A stretch of DNA of 58,444 nt from Caloramator sp. (GCA_026416875.1 JAOAEI010000004.1:1-58444), one strand, 5' to 3'. Counted from the first letter of the stretch, positions 25,998 through 33,775 are shown. Program-made: numbers and translations. The notes: generated by a model not told the origin, from the sequence alone.

Positions 25998-27524
25998 ATG
26001 AACAAGGTTGTGATCGATGGACACCATTTAACTATTCAGGATGTTGTAAACGTTGCAAGAAATGGTTATTATGTTGAGATTTCAGATGAAGCTAAATTTA
26101 GGGTAGAAAAGGCAAGGGCTTTAGTCGACAAGTTTGTTCAAGAGGAAAGGATAGAATATGGGATTACAACTGGATTTGGAAAGTTTGCCGATGTTGTAAT
26201 TTCAAAGGAGGATGCTAAAAGGCTTCAGAGGAATCTTATAGTTTCCCATGCCTGTGCAGTTGGAGATGAGCTGGATGCTGAAATTGTGAGGGCTATAATG
26301 CTTTTAAGGGCTAATGCTCTTTCAAAGGGACATTCTGGAGTTAGATTATCAACCCTTCAAACCCTTATAGATATGCTAAATAAAGGAGTTCATCCTGTTA
26401 TATATGAAAAGGGATCATTAGGAGCCAGTGGGGACCTTGCACCTTTATCACATATGGTTCTTGTGATGATAGGTGAAGGTGAAGCATATTATCAAGGCGA
26501 AAGATTAAGCGGAGAAGAGGCTTTAAAAAGAGCTGGGATAGAAAAGGTTGAGCTTGTTGAAAAGGAAGGATTAGCTTTAATAAATGGAACGCAGGTTATG
26601 ACAGCAATTGGGGCATTAGCTGTTTATGATGCTATAAACCTTGCTAAAGCTTCCGATATTATAGCTTCCATGACGGTTGAGGCACTAAGAGGAATTACTG
26701 ACGCTTATTATCACAGGGTTCATGAGGTAAGGCCTCAGATAGGACAGTTAAAATGTGCAAGAAATCTTTTAAGAATTTTAGAAGGAAGTAGTTTAATCAC
26801 AAGGCAGGGTGAACTTAGAGTTCAGGACGCCTATACATTAAGGTGTATTCCGCAGATACATGGTGCTAGCAAAGATGCTATAGAATATGTGAAAAGGGTT
26901 ATAGAAATAGAAATAAATTCAGCAACAGACAATCCTTTAATTTTTGAGGATGAGATGAGGGTAATTTCAGGAGGTAATTTCCACGGACAGCCAGTTGCTC
27001 TTGCTATGGATTTCCTAGGAATTGCAGTGGCAGAGCTTGCTAATGTATCCGAAAGAAGAATAGAAAGGCTTGTAAATTATCAGTTAAACGACCTTCCAGC
27101 CTTTTTAACTAAAAATGGTGGATTAAACTCAGGATTTATGATTGCACAGTATTCAGCAGCTTCTTTAGTTTCTGAAAATAAAGTTCTTGCCCATCCTGCA
27201 TCAGTGGATTCCATTCCATCATCTGCAAATCAAGAGGATCATGTAAGTATGGGGACTACTGCTGCAAGGAAGGCAAGAAGTATTATTTATAATGTATCTA
27301 GGGTATTAGGAATTGAATATCTTGCAGCAGCTCAGGCTATTGATTTTAGGGGCAATTTTAAACTTGGAAATGGAACGGAAGCTGCATATAAGCTAATTAG
27401 AAGGGAAATAGAACATCTTGATGAGGATAGAGTAATGTATGTAGATATAAACAAGGCTAGCAGACTTGTAGATAGTGGAGCACTTGTAAAGGAAGTAGAA
27501 GATAAAATTGGGGAAATTGAATAA
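25998..27524 (+). CDS. hutH: Histidine ammonia-lyase
   Basis: A 508-residue enzyme that deaminates histidine to urocanate and ammonia. The MIO cofactor triad is Ala143-Ser144-Gly145 in GSLGASGDLAPLSHM. Tyr54 in YGITTGFG and His84 in LIVSHACAVG match the HAL catalytic Tyr53 and the selectivity His83; a His here points to histidine rather than Phe or Tyr as substrate. NPLIF, GGNFHGQP and SANQEDHVSMG complete the family set. No hutU, hutI or hutG lies in the window, so the rest of the pathway must be elsewhere or urocanate is the end product. The SD is the run of G's ahead of ATG. Confidence 0.96.
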   Translation: MNKVVIDGHHLTIQDVVNVARNGYYVEISDEAKFRVEKARALVDKFVQEERIEYGITTGFGKFADVVISKEDAKRLQRNLIVSHACAVGDELDAEIVRAIMLLRANALSKGHSGVRLSTLQTLIDMLNKGVHPVIYEKGSLGASGDLAPLSHMVLVMIGEGEAYYQGERLSGEEALKRAGIEKVELVEKEGLALINGTQVMTAIGALAVYDAINLAKASDIIASMTVEALRGITDAYYHRVHEVRPQIGQLKCARNLLRILEGSSLITRQGELRVQDAYTLRCIPQIHGASKDAIEYVKRVIEIEINSATDNPLIFEDEMRVISGGNFHGQPVALAMDFLGIAVAELANVSERRIERLVNYQLNDLPAFLTKNGGLNSGFMIAQYSAASLVSENKVLAHPASVDSIPSSANQEDHVSMGTTAARKARSIIYNVSRVLGIEYLAAAQAIDFRGNFKLGNGTEAAYKLIRREIEHLDEDRVMYVDINKASRLVDSGALVKEVEDKIGEIE

Positions 27525-27549
27525 AATAGGTGTTTATCACTTAAAATTT

Positions 27550-27574
27550 GGGGGTGTAAAAAGCACCCCTTTTG
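27550..27574 (+). terminator. Terminator after hutH
   Basis: GGGGTG / CACCCC stem (loop TAAAAAG) followed by TTTTG. Confidence 0.7.
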
Positions 27575-27641
27575 TTTTAGATGTTGAATGTCAAAGTTTT
27601 AAATGATATATTAATATAAAAAGAAATTTGGGGGTGAATAT

Positions 27642-28148
27642 ATGTTAAATAATTCAAAAATAGTTGCAGAATCGAAGGAAATGTTATATAAGATGTTAAT
27701 TTATAGAATAGAAAGCTATATTTCTGCAGAAAGGGATGTTCTTGCAAATCTTTGTAATGTAGCAGCTCTTATGTATGATAATTTAGAGGATATAAATTGG
27801 GCAGGATTTTATCTTATGAAGGATGGGGAACTTGTTTTAGGTCCCTTTGGCGGCAAGGCTGCTTGCACAAGGATAAAAATAGGCAAGGGTGTTTGCGGAA
27901 GTGCAGCAAGGGACAGAAGAACATATATTGTGCCGAATGTCCATGAGTTTGAAGGCCATATAGCCTGCGACAGCGCTTCAAATTCTGAAATTGTTGTCCC
28001 GATTATAAAGGATGATGTGCTCTACGGGGTTTTAGATATTGACAGCCCTAAGTTTAATAGATTTGATGATATAGATAAAATTAATTTAGAAAAGCTGGTT
28101 GAAAAGCTAAATAAGTATTTAGATTGGAAGGAAGTAACAAGGATATAA
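27642..28148 (+). CDS. msrC: Free methionine-(R)-sulfoxide reductase, GAF domain
   Basis: A 168-residue single GAF domain. Three cysteines, Cys75, Cys85 and Cys109 (in AACTR, GVCGSAA and HIACDSAS), have exactly the 10- and 24-residue spacing of the catalytic set in E. coli fRMsr (84, 94, 118). INWAGFYL and EIVVPI are also typical. It reduces free methionine-R-sulfoxide in the cytoplasm using thioredoxin-type reductants. The gene precedes the DNA methyltransferase gene by ten bases and a Sec-glutaredoxin gene lies beyond that, so a common transcript is possible. Confidence 0.93.
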   Translation: MLNNSKIVAESKEMLYKMLIYRIESYISAERDVLANLCNVAALMYDNLEDINWAGFYLMKDGELVLGPFGGKAACTRIKIGKGVCGSAARDRRTYIVPNVHEFEGHIACDSASNSEIVVPIIKDDVLYGVLDIDSPKFNRFDDIDKINLEKLVEKLNKYLDWKEVTRI

Positions 28149-28158
28149 GGGAGGATAT

Positions 28159-29871
28159 ATGCTTAGGGAATTTTTGGAGGACTTAGATAAAGCTTATGAA
28201 AGCTTAATTAAAGGAATTATGGATTTAAGTATATTTGATAAATGGGGAGAAAGCTTAGGAGATACATATCAGAGATTAAAGAATAAAGAAGAAAAGAAAA
28301 AAATAGGAAGTGTTTATACTCCCTTTGAGGTAATAAAGTTTATGGTGGATTCTACATTAGGATTTGAAGAATATAAAAAAAATCCAAATTTAAAGATTTT
28401 AGATCCCTCCTGTGGGGGAGGATTTTTTTTGGTTTATATTTACGAAAAATTATTGGGATACGCAGAGAAACTAAATATTAAAAATCCAAAGGAGCATGTT
28501 GTGAATAATAACATCTATGGTATGGATCTTGATGATGCGGCCTTAAAGATAACAATATTAGAGCTTTATAAAAGAAGTGGAATTATATCTAAAAATATAG
28601 TTTATGGAGATTTTTTATTTGATGTTAAAGATGATTTCCATGTAATAATCGGTAACCCTCCATATATGGGACATAAGGTCCTACTTAAAGATTACAGAGA
28701 AAGGCTAAAAGAAAATTTCGGTGATGTTTTCTATGACAAGGGTGATCTTTCCTACTGCTTTATAAAAAAATCCATTGAAAGCTTAAAGGATGGTGGAAAA
28801 TTAATATTTTTTATTTCAAGATACCTTTTAGAAGCACAAAATGCCTCCGGCATCAGAAATTTTATTTTAAACAATTCTTCAATAGAAAAAATTATAGATT
28901 TTTATGGGGTTAGGGTTTTTAAAAATGCAGGTATAGATAATATAATTATATACCTTATAAAAGGGGAAAAAACCAATATAGAGTATTTTAAATTTTTACC
29001 ATATTATAACAAACATATTAATGAGATTTTTGAAGATATAGAGAAAAAAAGGAGCTTATACACTAAAAGAGTTGAGATTTTAAAGGATGAGTTATCTAAT
29101 GATGGCTGGATTTTTTTAAACAGCTTAGAAAAAAGCATTATAAAGAAAATAAAAGGAGTAAATTTGTGTGAAATTGCAGAGTGCTTTCAAGGGATAATAA
29201 CAGGCTGTGACGATGCTTTTGTTTTAACTTGGGATGAAGCAAAAGAGCTTGAAATTGAAGAGGAGTTATTAAAGCCTTGGATTAAGGGGAGCAATATAGA
29301 GAAATTTAATGTGATTAAGCCAGACAAATGCTTGATATATTCAAATTTAATAGATGATGAAAAAAAATTTAGGAATGCTTTAAAGCATGTAGAAAAATAT
29401 AAGGAAAGGCTTTTAAAAAGAAGAGAATGTCAAAGGGGAGTTAGAAGGTGGTATGAACTTCAGTGGGGAAGAAGCATAGATTTGTTTGAGGACAAAAAGA
29501 TAATCTTCCCTTATAAGGCAGACAGCAATAAGTTTACCATCGATACTGGAAGCTATTTTAGTGCCGATGTTTATGGACTAAAAATTTTAGGGCTTTATAA
29601 ATCATTGTATACTTATGAGTTTTTAGTTGGAATTTTAAACAGTTCACTTTATAAATTTTATATTAAAACCCATCTTAAAAAGCTTGGAGACAATCTATAT
29701 GAATATTACCCTTACAATATTTTAAGGATAAAAATACCAGAATATATAAAAGATGTTGAGAATGAAGTATCAAAGGGTGGGAATGCTAATATTATAGACC
29801 AAATACTAAGAGAGTATTTTAAAATAACAGATAAAGAATTTAATGAAGTAAAATTTTGGATAAGTAGTTGA
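28159..29871 (+). CDS. Eco57I/TaqI-like class I DNA N6-adenine methyltransferase, orphan
   Basis: A 570-residue protein. The N-terminal half is an N6-adenine methylase: SVYTPFEVIKFMV (residues 51-63), SAM-binding motif I LDPSCGGGFF (81-90) and catalytic motif IV NPPY (166-169). The C-terminal half (about 340-560) resembles the TaqI-type target-recognition domain (GIITGCDDAF, LLKPWIKGSNIEKF, TDTGSYFSADVYGLKIL-like segment). It should methylate adenine in a specific DNA site. No endonuclease-like domain is obvious within it, and no separate restriction gene flanks it, so it is an orphan methylase or a relic, or a regulator. A phage-defence role is not excluded. Confidence 0.87.
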   Translation: MLREFLEDLDKAYESLIKGIMDLSIFDKWGESLGDTYQRLKNKEEKKKIGSVYTPFEVIKFMVDSTLGFEEYKKNPNLKILDPSCGGGFFLVYIYEKLLGYAEKLNIKNPKEHVVNNNIYGMDLDDAALKITILELYKRSGIISKNIVYGDFLFDVKDDFHVIIGNPPYMGHKVLLKDYRERLKENFGDVFYDKGDLSYCFIKKSIESLKDGGKLIFFISRYLLEAQNASGIRNFILNNSSIEKIIDFYGVRVFKNAGIDNIIIYLIKGEKTNIEYFKFLPYYNKHINEIFEDIEKKRSLYTKRVEILKDELSNDGWIFLNSLEKSIIKKIKGVNLCEIAECFQGIITGCDDAFVLTWDEAKELEIEEELLKPWIKGSNIEKFNVIKPDKCLIYSNLIDDEKKFRNALKHVEKYKERLLKRRECQRGVRRWYELQWGRSIDLFEDKKIIFPYKADSNKFTIDTGSYFSADVYGLKILGLYKSLYTYEFLVGILNSSLYKFYIKTHLKKLGDNLYEYYPYNILRIKIPEYIKDVENEVSKGGNANIIDQILREYFKITDKEFNEVKFWISS

Positions 29872-29951
29872 TTTTTTTAGACTATTGAAATATAATGTAA
29901 ATAGAAAGAAATATACCCTATACAGGTATAATTGATAAAGGAGGAATAAAT

Positions 29952-30176
29952 ATGGCAGTAACAGTTTATACTACTCCAACATGACCATGGTGCACTAGGG
30001 TAAAGGATTACCTAAGACAGAGAAACGTTCCATTTACTGAAAAGAATGTTGCTGCAGATAGAGCAGCAGCTATGGAAATGGTTAGAAAATCAGGCCAAAT
30101 GGGAGTTCCTGTAATTGATATTAACGGAAGAATTATTGTAGGATTTGATAAAGAAGCCATAGATAGAGCCCTATAA
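29952..30176 (+). CDS. Selenoprotein glutaredoxin (in-frame TGA read as Sec at codon 11)
   Basis: Starting at ATG 29952 behind AAAGGAGG, the frame is MAVTVYTTPT-TGA-PWCTRVKDYL and continues for 74 residues to TAA at 30174-30176, with the glutaredoxin features GVPVIDINGRIIVGFD (the cis-Pro TVP-like and Gly-Phe motifs). TGA sits where the first Cys of the CPWC active site belongs, giving a U-P-W-C centre. Downstream, 29995-30016 folds as a SECIS-like hairpin. Both support Sec insertion, not a stop. It would be a small NrdH/Grx-like thiol oxidoreductase; the nearby msrC could be a partner. A TGC or TGT misread as TGA is the alternative. The Sec machinery genes are not in the window. Confidence 0.88.
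29995..30016 (+). promoter_or_regulatory. Bacterial SECIS-like hairpin
   Basis: 5' arm CTAGGGTAA pairs with TTACCTAAG (eight pairs including one G-T, one A-A mismatch) around the tetraloop AGGA at 30004-30007. A G occupies the loop's second position and 19 bases separate the TGA from the loop, within the 16-37 range of bacterial SECIS elements. It lies inside the glutaredoxin coding region as SelB requires. Confidence 0.8.
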
Positions 30177-30177
30177 C

Positions 30178-30205
30178 AAAAGGACTGCACTTTTGCAGTC
30201 CTTTT
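30178..30205. terminator. Bidirectional terminator after Sec-glutaredoxin
   Basis: Perfect 12-bp stem AAAAGGACTGCA / TGCAGTCCTTTT with CTTT loop; U-tracts on both strands. It serves the convergent 46-codon gene as well. Confidence 0.85.
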
Positions 30206-30344
30206 ATCTTGTATCATTTCTTCTATATCCAAATGTTTCTCTAAACTTTTCATCTATCAGATCAATTCCAGGACCTATCTTATATCTTTTAGATGCTGTT
30301 GGAAGCTCTTTGCCTAATATCCATTTCTTGCTTTTTCTTACCAT
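30204..30344 (-). CDS. Small basic protein of unknown function, 46 residues
   Basis: Reading leftward from ATG at 30344, preceded by an excellent CGGAGGTG six bases upstream. The product is MVRKSKKWILGKELPTASKR, then YKIGPGIDLIDEKFRETFGY and the end RRNDTR. It is rich in Lys and Arg, with no membrane segment or Cys. The stop abuts the shared terminator, a normal gene layout. I do not recognise a family. The SD, the start and the terminator support a real gene; its length leaves some doubt. It is too short for common ORF cut-offs. Confidence 0.6.
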   Translation of the reverse strand: MVRKSKKWILGKELPTASKRYKIGPGIDLIDEKFRETFGYRRNDTR

Positions 30345-30459
30345 TTTTTCACCTCCGATAGAGTTTCTAATAAAATTATGTGTAGTTTGTAAAAAATTAT
30401 CCTATATAAATTAATATTTGTTATAATATAATTAGCTTAATTTTTTGGGGGGGATTAAC

Positions 30460-31323
30460 ATGCTAAGAACAAATTTTGAAAGGACAGTTATCCAATCGGT
30501 TCAAGGGAAAATCCATCATCCTGTTAGTGCAACTCCATTTAGGGTAGATGTAAGCGGGAAAGCACATGTTTTGCCTGCAACTGGTGGAATAACATATAAC
30601 GTTAGGGTTGGAGATTCTGTTTTTGGATGGTCTGGAGATCATGTGGAACCTGGAGTTTCAATTAGGAATGAAGATAAGAATGAAAATGGAGCTCTGATGC
30701 TTTTTGCCTGCATTGGAAACGAGGCAAGGGTTGTAACAGGAGATGCAAAGGGTGCTAAGGGTTTTGTTATAGGAAAGCACGGAGGAATTGACCATGTTTT
30801 GATTGAATTTAAAGAAGAAGACTTAGAAAAGATGGCAGTGGATGACAAGATTTTAATTAAAGCATGGGGACAGGGATTAAAACTTTTAGATTACCCTGAT
30901 GTTGAAGTTATGAATGTTGATCCAAGGCTATTTTTAAATTTTCCTATAAAGGAGGAAGATGGAAAGATCAAAGTTCCTGTCGTTGCAGAAGTTCCTGCTT
31001 ATCTTATGGGTTCAGGAATAGGTGCAGCTACTGCCTTTTCAGGGGATTATGATATTATGACGGAGGATATGGAGGAGATAAAAAGACTTGGACTTGATAA
31101 ATTAAAATTTGGTGATTTAGTCCTTTTGAAGGATTGCGATAATACCTATGGAAGAGGGTATTTAAAGGGTGCTGTAAGCGTTGGCGTAGTTATCCACAGC
31201 GACTGTATTAAGATGGGACACGGACCTGGCATTACAACTATATTAACCTGTAAGTCTGATAAAATAGAAGGATATATAGATGAAAGGGCTAACATAATAA
31301 ACTACATAGATTATATAAAGTAG
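30460..31323 (+). CDS. DUF4438 domain protein
   Basis: ATG 30460 is preferred because the G7 run before it (30447-30453) is the likely SD; a TTG at 30445 is the other option. The 287-residue product is soluble and covers a single domain of glycine-rich beta motifs (PATGGITYNVRVGDSVFGWSGDHVEPGV, VITGxAKGAKGFVIGKHGG-like, and AYLMGSGIGA..SGDYDI), and ends with HGPGITTILTC. I recognise this as the DUF4438 family of Clostridia and Thermotogae; no function is established. It contains a conserved His/Asp/Glu-rich set (HGGIDHV, GDYDIM, HSDCIKMGHGPG) that could bind metal, which is inference. Confidence 0.75.
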   Translation: MLRTNFERTVIQSVQGKIHHPVSATPFRVDVSGKAHVLPATGGITYNVRVGDSVFGWSGDHVEPGVSIRNEDKNENGALMLFACIGNEARVVTGDAKGAKGFVIGKHGGIDHVLIEFKEEDLEKMAVDDKILIKAWGQGLKLLDYPDVEVMNVDPRLFLNFPIKEEDGKIKVPVVAEVPAYLMGSGIGAATAFSGDYDIMTEDMEEIKRLGLDKLKFGDLVLLKDCDNTYGRGYLKGAVSVGVVIHSDCIKMGHGPGITTILTCKSDKIEGYIDERANIINYIDYIK

Positions 31324-31334
31324 GAGGATTAAAG

Positions 31335-31883
31335 TTGGTGGATAAAAAAGGATTAAGAAGTTTGATCTTGCTTTTATTTATTATAGTTTTATTGATTGGA
31401 TTTTCAGGATACTTGGATTTTTTACCTTCAACTATTAAGAGCGTAGTTTTAGTTTTGTTTGTATTGCTATTTATTTTTTATGAATCAAAAAGACCTGTAA
31501 AAAGCCTTAAAGACATAAACAGGGTATATCAGAGAAGAAGTCTTTTCAGCAGGAAAAAAGCTATAGAGACATTAGAGGAAGGTTTAAACTTAGAAGGTTT
31601 AAAGGATAATGAAAAATTGTTTTTATCTATGCAACTTGCTATTGAATATTACAAATTAAAGGACTACAAAAAGGCATGTGAAGCCTTTAAAAGGGCTACT
31701 GATGAGGCTATAAGGACGGATTATATTAAAATTGAAGAAAAGTTTTTAATAAAATTAGTCGGATCTTATATTTTAAATGATAAAAGAGAAGAAGCACAGA
31801 AAATATATAACAGGCTTTTAGCATTAGGAAAATGCGACAAAAGCAAGATAGTTGAAGATATGTTAAAAAATAAGCCCTCATGA
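31335..31883 (+). CDS. Membrane-anchored TPR-like protein, unknown function
   Basis: A start at TTG 31335 (AGGAGG seven bases before) or GTG 31338 gives 182 or 181 residues. Two hydrophobic helices occupy residues about 8-27 and 33-50. The rest is charged and helical, with a repeating pattern like tetratricopeptide units (KLFLSMQLAIEYYKLKDYKKACEAFKRA, then a second unit ending EAQKIYNRLLALG). It looks like a membrane-tethered protein-interaction module facing the cytoplasm. It follows the DUF4438 gene by eleven bases, so they likely share a transcript. No specific function can be given. Confidence 0.75.
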   Translation: MVDKKGLRSLILLLFIIVLLIGFSGYLDFLPSTIKSVVLVLFVLLFIFYESKRPVKSLKDINRVYQRRSLFSRKKAIETLEEGLNLEGLKDNEKLFLSMQLAIEYYKLKDYKKACEAFKRATDEAIRTDYIKIEEKFLIKLVGSYILNDKREEAQKIYNRLLALGKCDKSKIVEDMLKNKPS

Positions 31884-31899
31884 TAAGAGGGCTTATTTT
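31867..31899. terminator. Bidirectional terminator, TPR-like gene / speE
   Basis: Perfect 13-bp stem AAAATAAGCCCTC / GAGGGCTTATTTT with a 7-base loop between convergent genes. Confidence 0.85.
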
Positions 31900-32720
31900 A
31901 CTAATTCTTGAATATATTTTGGTAATACGAAACATGCTTTATGAATTTCAGGAGTATAGTATTTTGTATCTAATTCTGGAATTTTTGTTGTATCAACTTG
32001 TGTTGGGTCATATTTTTTGGATCCTATTGTAAAGCTCCAATATCCTCCTGGATATGTAGGAATAGCAGCCATAAATAATTTAGTTACAGGGAATATGTTT
32101 CTTGCATCGTTAAATACTTTCTTTACTGTTTCTGGTAAATAGAATGGAGTTTCAGTTTGAGCTACGAATATACCGTCTTCTGTTAATGCGTTGTATATAT
32201 CTTTGTAGAAGTTTCCACCGAATAATCCTTCAGCAATGCTGAATGGGTCTGTTGAGTCAACGATTATAACGTCAAACTCGTTTTTATGCTCCTTAACGTA
32301 TTGTATACCATCGCCAACGAATATTTCGCATCTTGGATCATCAAGGGCACAGCTTATTTCAGGAAGATATTTTTTACATTCTTCTATTACGTCTCCGTCT
32401 ATTTCGCAAAGAACAGCCTTTTCTACGCTCTTATGTTTTAAAATTTCTCTAATTGCACCGCCATCTCCACCGCCGACAACCAAAACCTTCTTTGGATTTG
32501 GATGTGTAAAGAGAGGAATGTGGGTAATCATTTCGTGGTAAACGAACTCATCTTTAATTGTTGTTTGAACTATTCCGTCAAGAACTAGCATTCTTCCAAA
32601 TACATCTGTATCAACTATTGCAAGGTCTTGATACTGAGTCTTTTTCCTAACGAGCGTTTCCTTTACCTTATAGGTCATAGCAGCGCCTTCAATTTGCATT
32701 TCCTTAAGCCACATTTCCAT
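31893..32720 (-). CDS. speE: Spermidine synthase (aminopropyltransferase)
   Basis: A 275-residue protein transcribed leftward from ATG 32720 with GGGAGG ahead. It contains [18 protein letters not shown] (nucleotide-binding glycine-rich motif), [17 protein letters not shown] (acidic ribose-binding residues), the gatekeeper/catalytic segment [16 protein letters not shown], and SLGS-like YPGGYWSF near the C-terminus. It transfers aminopropyl from decarboxylated SAM to putrescine in the cytosol. No speD is in this window. The TDPF-IAEGLF form and N-terminal length fit the bacterial SpeE family. Confidence 0.94.
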   Translation of the reverse strand: MEMWLKEMQIEGAAMTYKVKETLVRKKTQYQDLAIVDTDVFGRMLVLDGIVQTTIKDEFVYHEMITHIPLFTHPNPKKVLVVGGGDGGAIREILKHKSVEKAVLCEIDGDVIEECKKYLPEISCALDDPRCEIFVGDGIQYVKEHKNEFDVIIVDSTDPFSIAEGLFGGNFYKDIYNALTEDGIFVAQTETPFYLPETVKKVFNDARNIFPVTKLFMAAIPTYPGGYWSFTIGSKKYDPTQVDTTKIPELDTKYYTPEIHKACFVLPKYIQELVK

Positions 32721-32865
32721 ATCTTCATTTTCCTCCCTCTGTTAATCTATACAATATAGGATTTTAACATTTATTTTCCTCCTTATCAAGAGAAACCTTA
32801 TAAAATTATTATATTTACTTTTTAGGAAAAATATATTATAATATTTTCAGAATTTAGATCTATGT

Positions 32866-32958
32866 TAAAGGGGAGTAGCTGCCCGAAAGGGTTGATAAAG
32901 TCAACATACTGGCCATTTGGCCTGGCTTTATCGGCGGTTATGCAAGCGAGACCTTTAA
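32866..32958 (+). ncRNA. yybP-ykoY (Mn2+-sensing) riboswitch
   Basis: The RNA has the class hallmarks: 5' TTAAAGGGGAGTAGC, hairpin GCCCGAAAGGGT, TTGATAAAGTCAACATACTGG, a GGCCATTTGGCC arm, CTTTATCGGCGG, and the closing GCAAGCGAGACCTTTAA whose end pairs with the 5' TTAAAGG to form P1. The 3' strand of P1 overlaps the 5' arm of the following terminator, so P1 formation on Mn2+ binding would prevent termination. It lies directly upstream of a TMEM165/GDT1 exporter gene, a known target of this class. The 303 bases between speE and that gene hold this element and its terminator. Confidence 0.93.
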
Positions 32959-32992
32959 CACAATGCTCAAGCATTGTGTTAAAGGTCTTTTA
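32949..32992 (+). terminator. Riboswitch-controlled terminator
   Basis: A nearly perfect 19-bp stem (AGACCTTTAACACAATGCT with its complement at 32970-32988), 2-base apical CA, T tract after it. The left arm overlaps the riboswitch P1 strand, the expected terminator/antiterminator competition. Confidence 0.9.
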
Positions 32993-33023
32993 ATTTGTAA
33001 AAAATAATGACAGGAGGGATAGT

Positions 33024-33674
33024 ATGGCACTTATCAAAACGCTATTTTTTGTCCTAATAGCTGAAATGGGAGATAAAACTCAGCTTCTTGCTGCAGCTCT
33101 TGCAAGTAAATATAAAGTAAGGGATGCGGCAGTTGGAATTTTTATTGCCACTGTTTTATTAAATATAATTGCAGTATTATTGGGCAGCAGCATAGGAAAT
33201 CTTATTCCTATGAATTTAGTTCAGATTATAACAGGAGTTTTATTTTTGGCCTTTGGATTTATGACTTTGAGGGATGAAGAGGAGGAAGAAGAGGAGGAAA
33301 TTAAAGAAACTAAATTTAAACTGCCTAATTTTGTTGTTGTTGCTTTAGCTTTTTTCCTTGCTGAACTAGGAGATAAAACTCAGATTATGGCCTTTACCCT
33401 TGCAGCACAGTTAAAAAGTCCTATATCAGTTTTGATAGGTTCTATAATTGGTATGTTTATAGCCGACAGTATAGGGTTTTTATTTGGAAGGTTTGCAGTT
33501 CAAAAAATGCCGGAGCATTATATTAAAATTGGTGCAGGAATTGTATTTATTGCCTTTGGACTTTTAACATTATATCAATCAGTAGCATTTTTACAAAATC
33601 CTGCAATTTTTGGTTTGGTAATAGTAGTGATTTTTTTGGCAGTTTATATTATGAAGTTTAAAAAGAAGCAATAA
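33024..33674 (+). CDS. TMEM165/GDT1 (UPF0016) family Mn2+ exporter
   Basis: A 216-residue protein with six hydrophobic segments in two homologous halves. Each half has the family's cation-binding ExGD(K/R)T motif: AEMGDKTQLLAAALA near residue 14 and AELGDKTQIMAFTLA near 114. A cytoplasmic, very acidic linker (a run of Glu at about 75-85) joins them. Bacterial members export Mn2+ and the upstream yybP-ykoY riboswitch agrees with Mn-induced expression. Its SD is GGAGGG before ATG. A terminator follows, so it is monocistronic. Confidence 0.93.
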   Translation: MALIKTLFFVLIAEMGDKTQLLAAALASKYKVRDAAVGIFIATVLLNIIAVLLGSSIGNLIPMNLVQIITGVLFLAFGFMTLRDEEEEEEEEIKETKFKLPNFVVVALAFFLAELGDKTQIMAFTLAAQLKSPISVLIGSIIGMFIADSIGFLFGRFAVQKMPEHYIKIGAGIVFIAFGLLTLYQSVAFLQNPAIFGLVIVVIFLAVYIMKFKKKQ

Positions 33675-33706
33675 ATAATTTACCCCTTTGGGTAAATTAT
33701 TTTTTT
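33674..33706 (+). terminator. Terminator after Mn exporter
   Basis: AATAATTTACCC / GGGTAAATTATT stem with CTTT loop, then T6. It insulates the spoIIA promoter just beyond. Confidence 0.85.
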
Positions 33707-33713
33707 AAAACAA

Positions 33714-33742
33714 GAAGGAAATTAATGGTTTTTATAGAATAT
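33714..33742 (+). promoter_or_regulatory. Sigma-H promoter of the spoIIA operon
   Basis: -35 GAAGGAAAT (33714-33722) matches RnAGGAwww and -10 ATAGAATAT (33734-33742) matches RnnGAATww, 11 bases apart. spoIIA is sigma-H-driven in Bacillus subtilis; the site is 34 bases ahead of the spoIIAA start. Confidence 0.8.
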
Positions 33743-33775
33743 ATATACTGTAAGTTTTTATTTGGGGGGATTTGG

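Noticed and set aside
30008-30253. Minus-strand ORF of 81 codons opposite the glutaredoxin
   Set aside because: It runs through the terminator and the antisense of a recognisable glutaredoxin; the real minus-strand gene here is in another frame (30204-30344).
30193-30414. Plus-strand ORF of 73 codons
   Set aside because: It lies antisense to the small gene with a good SD, has no SD itself and a random hydrophobic composition.
31191-31203. Second TTATCCACA DnaA box
   Set aside because: It lies inside the DUF4438 coding sequence, with no cluster of boxes; no sign of an origin.
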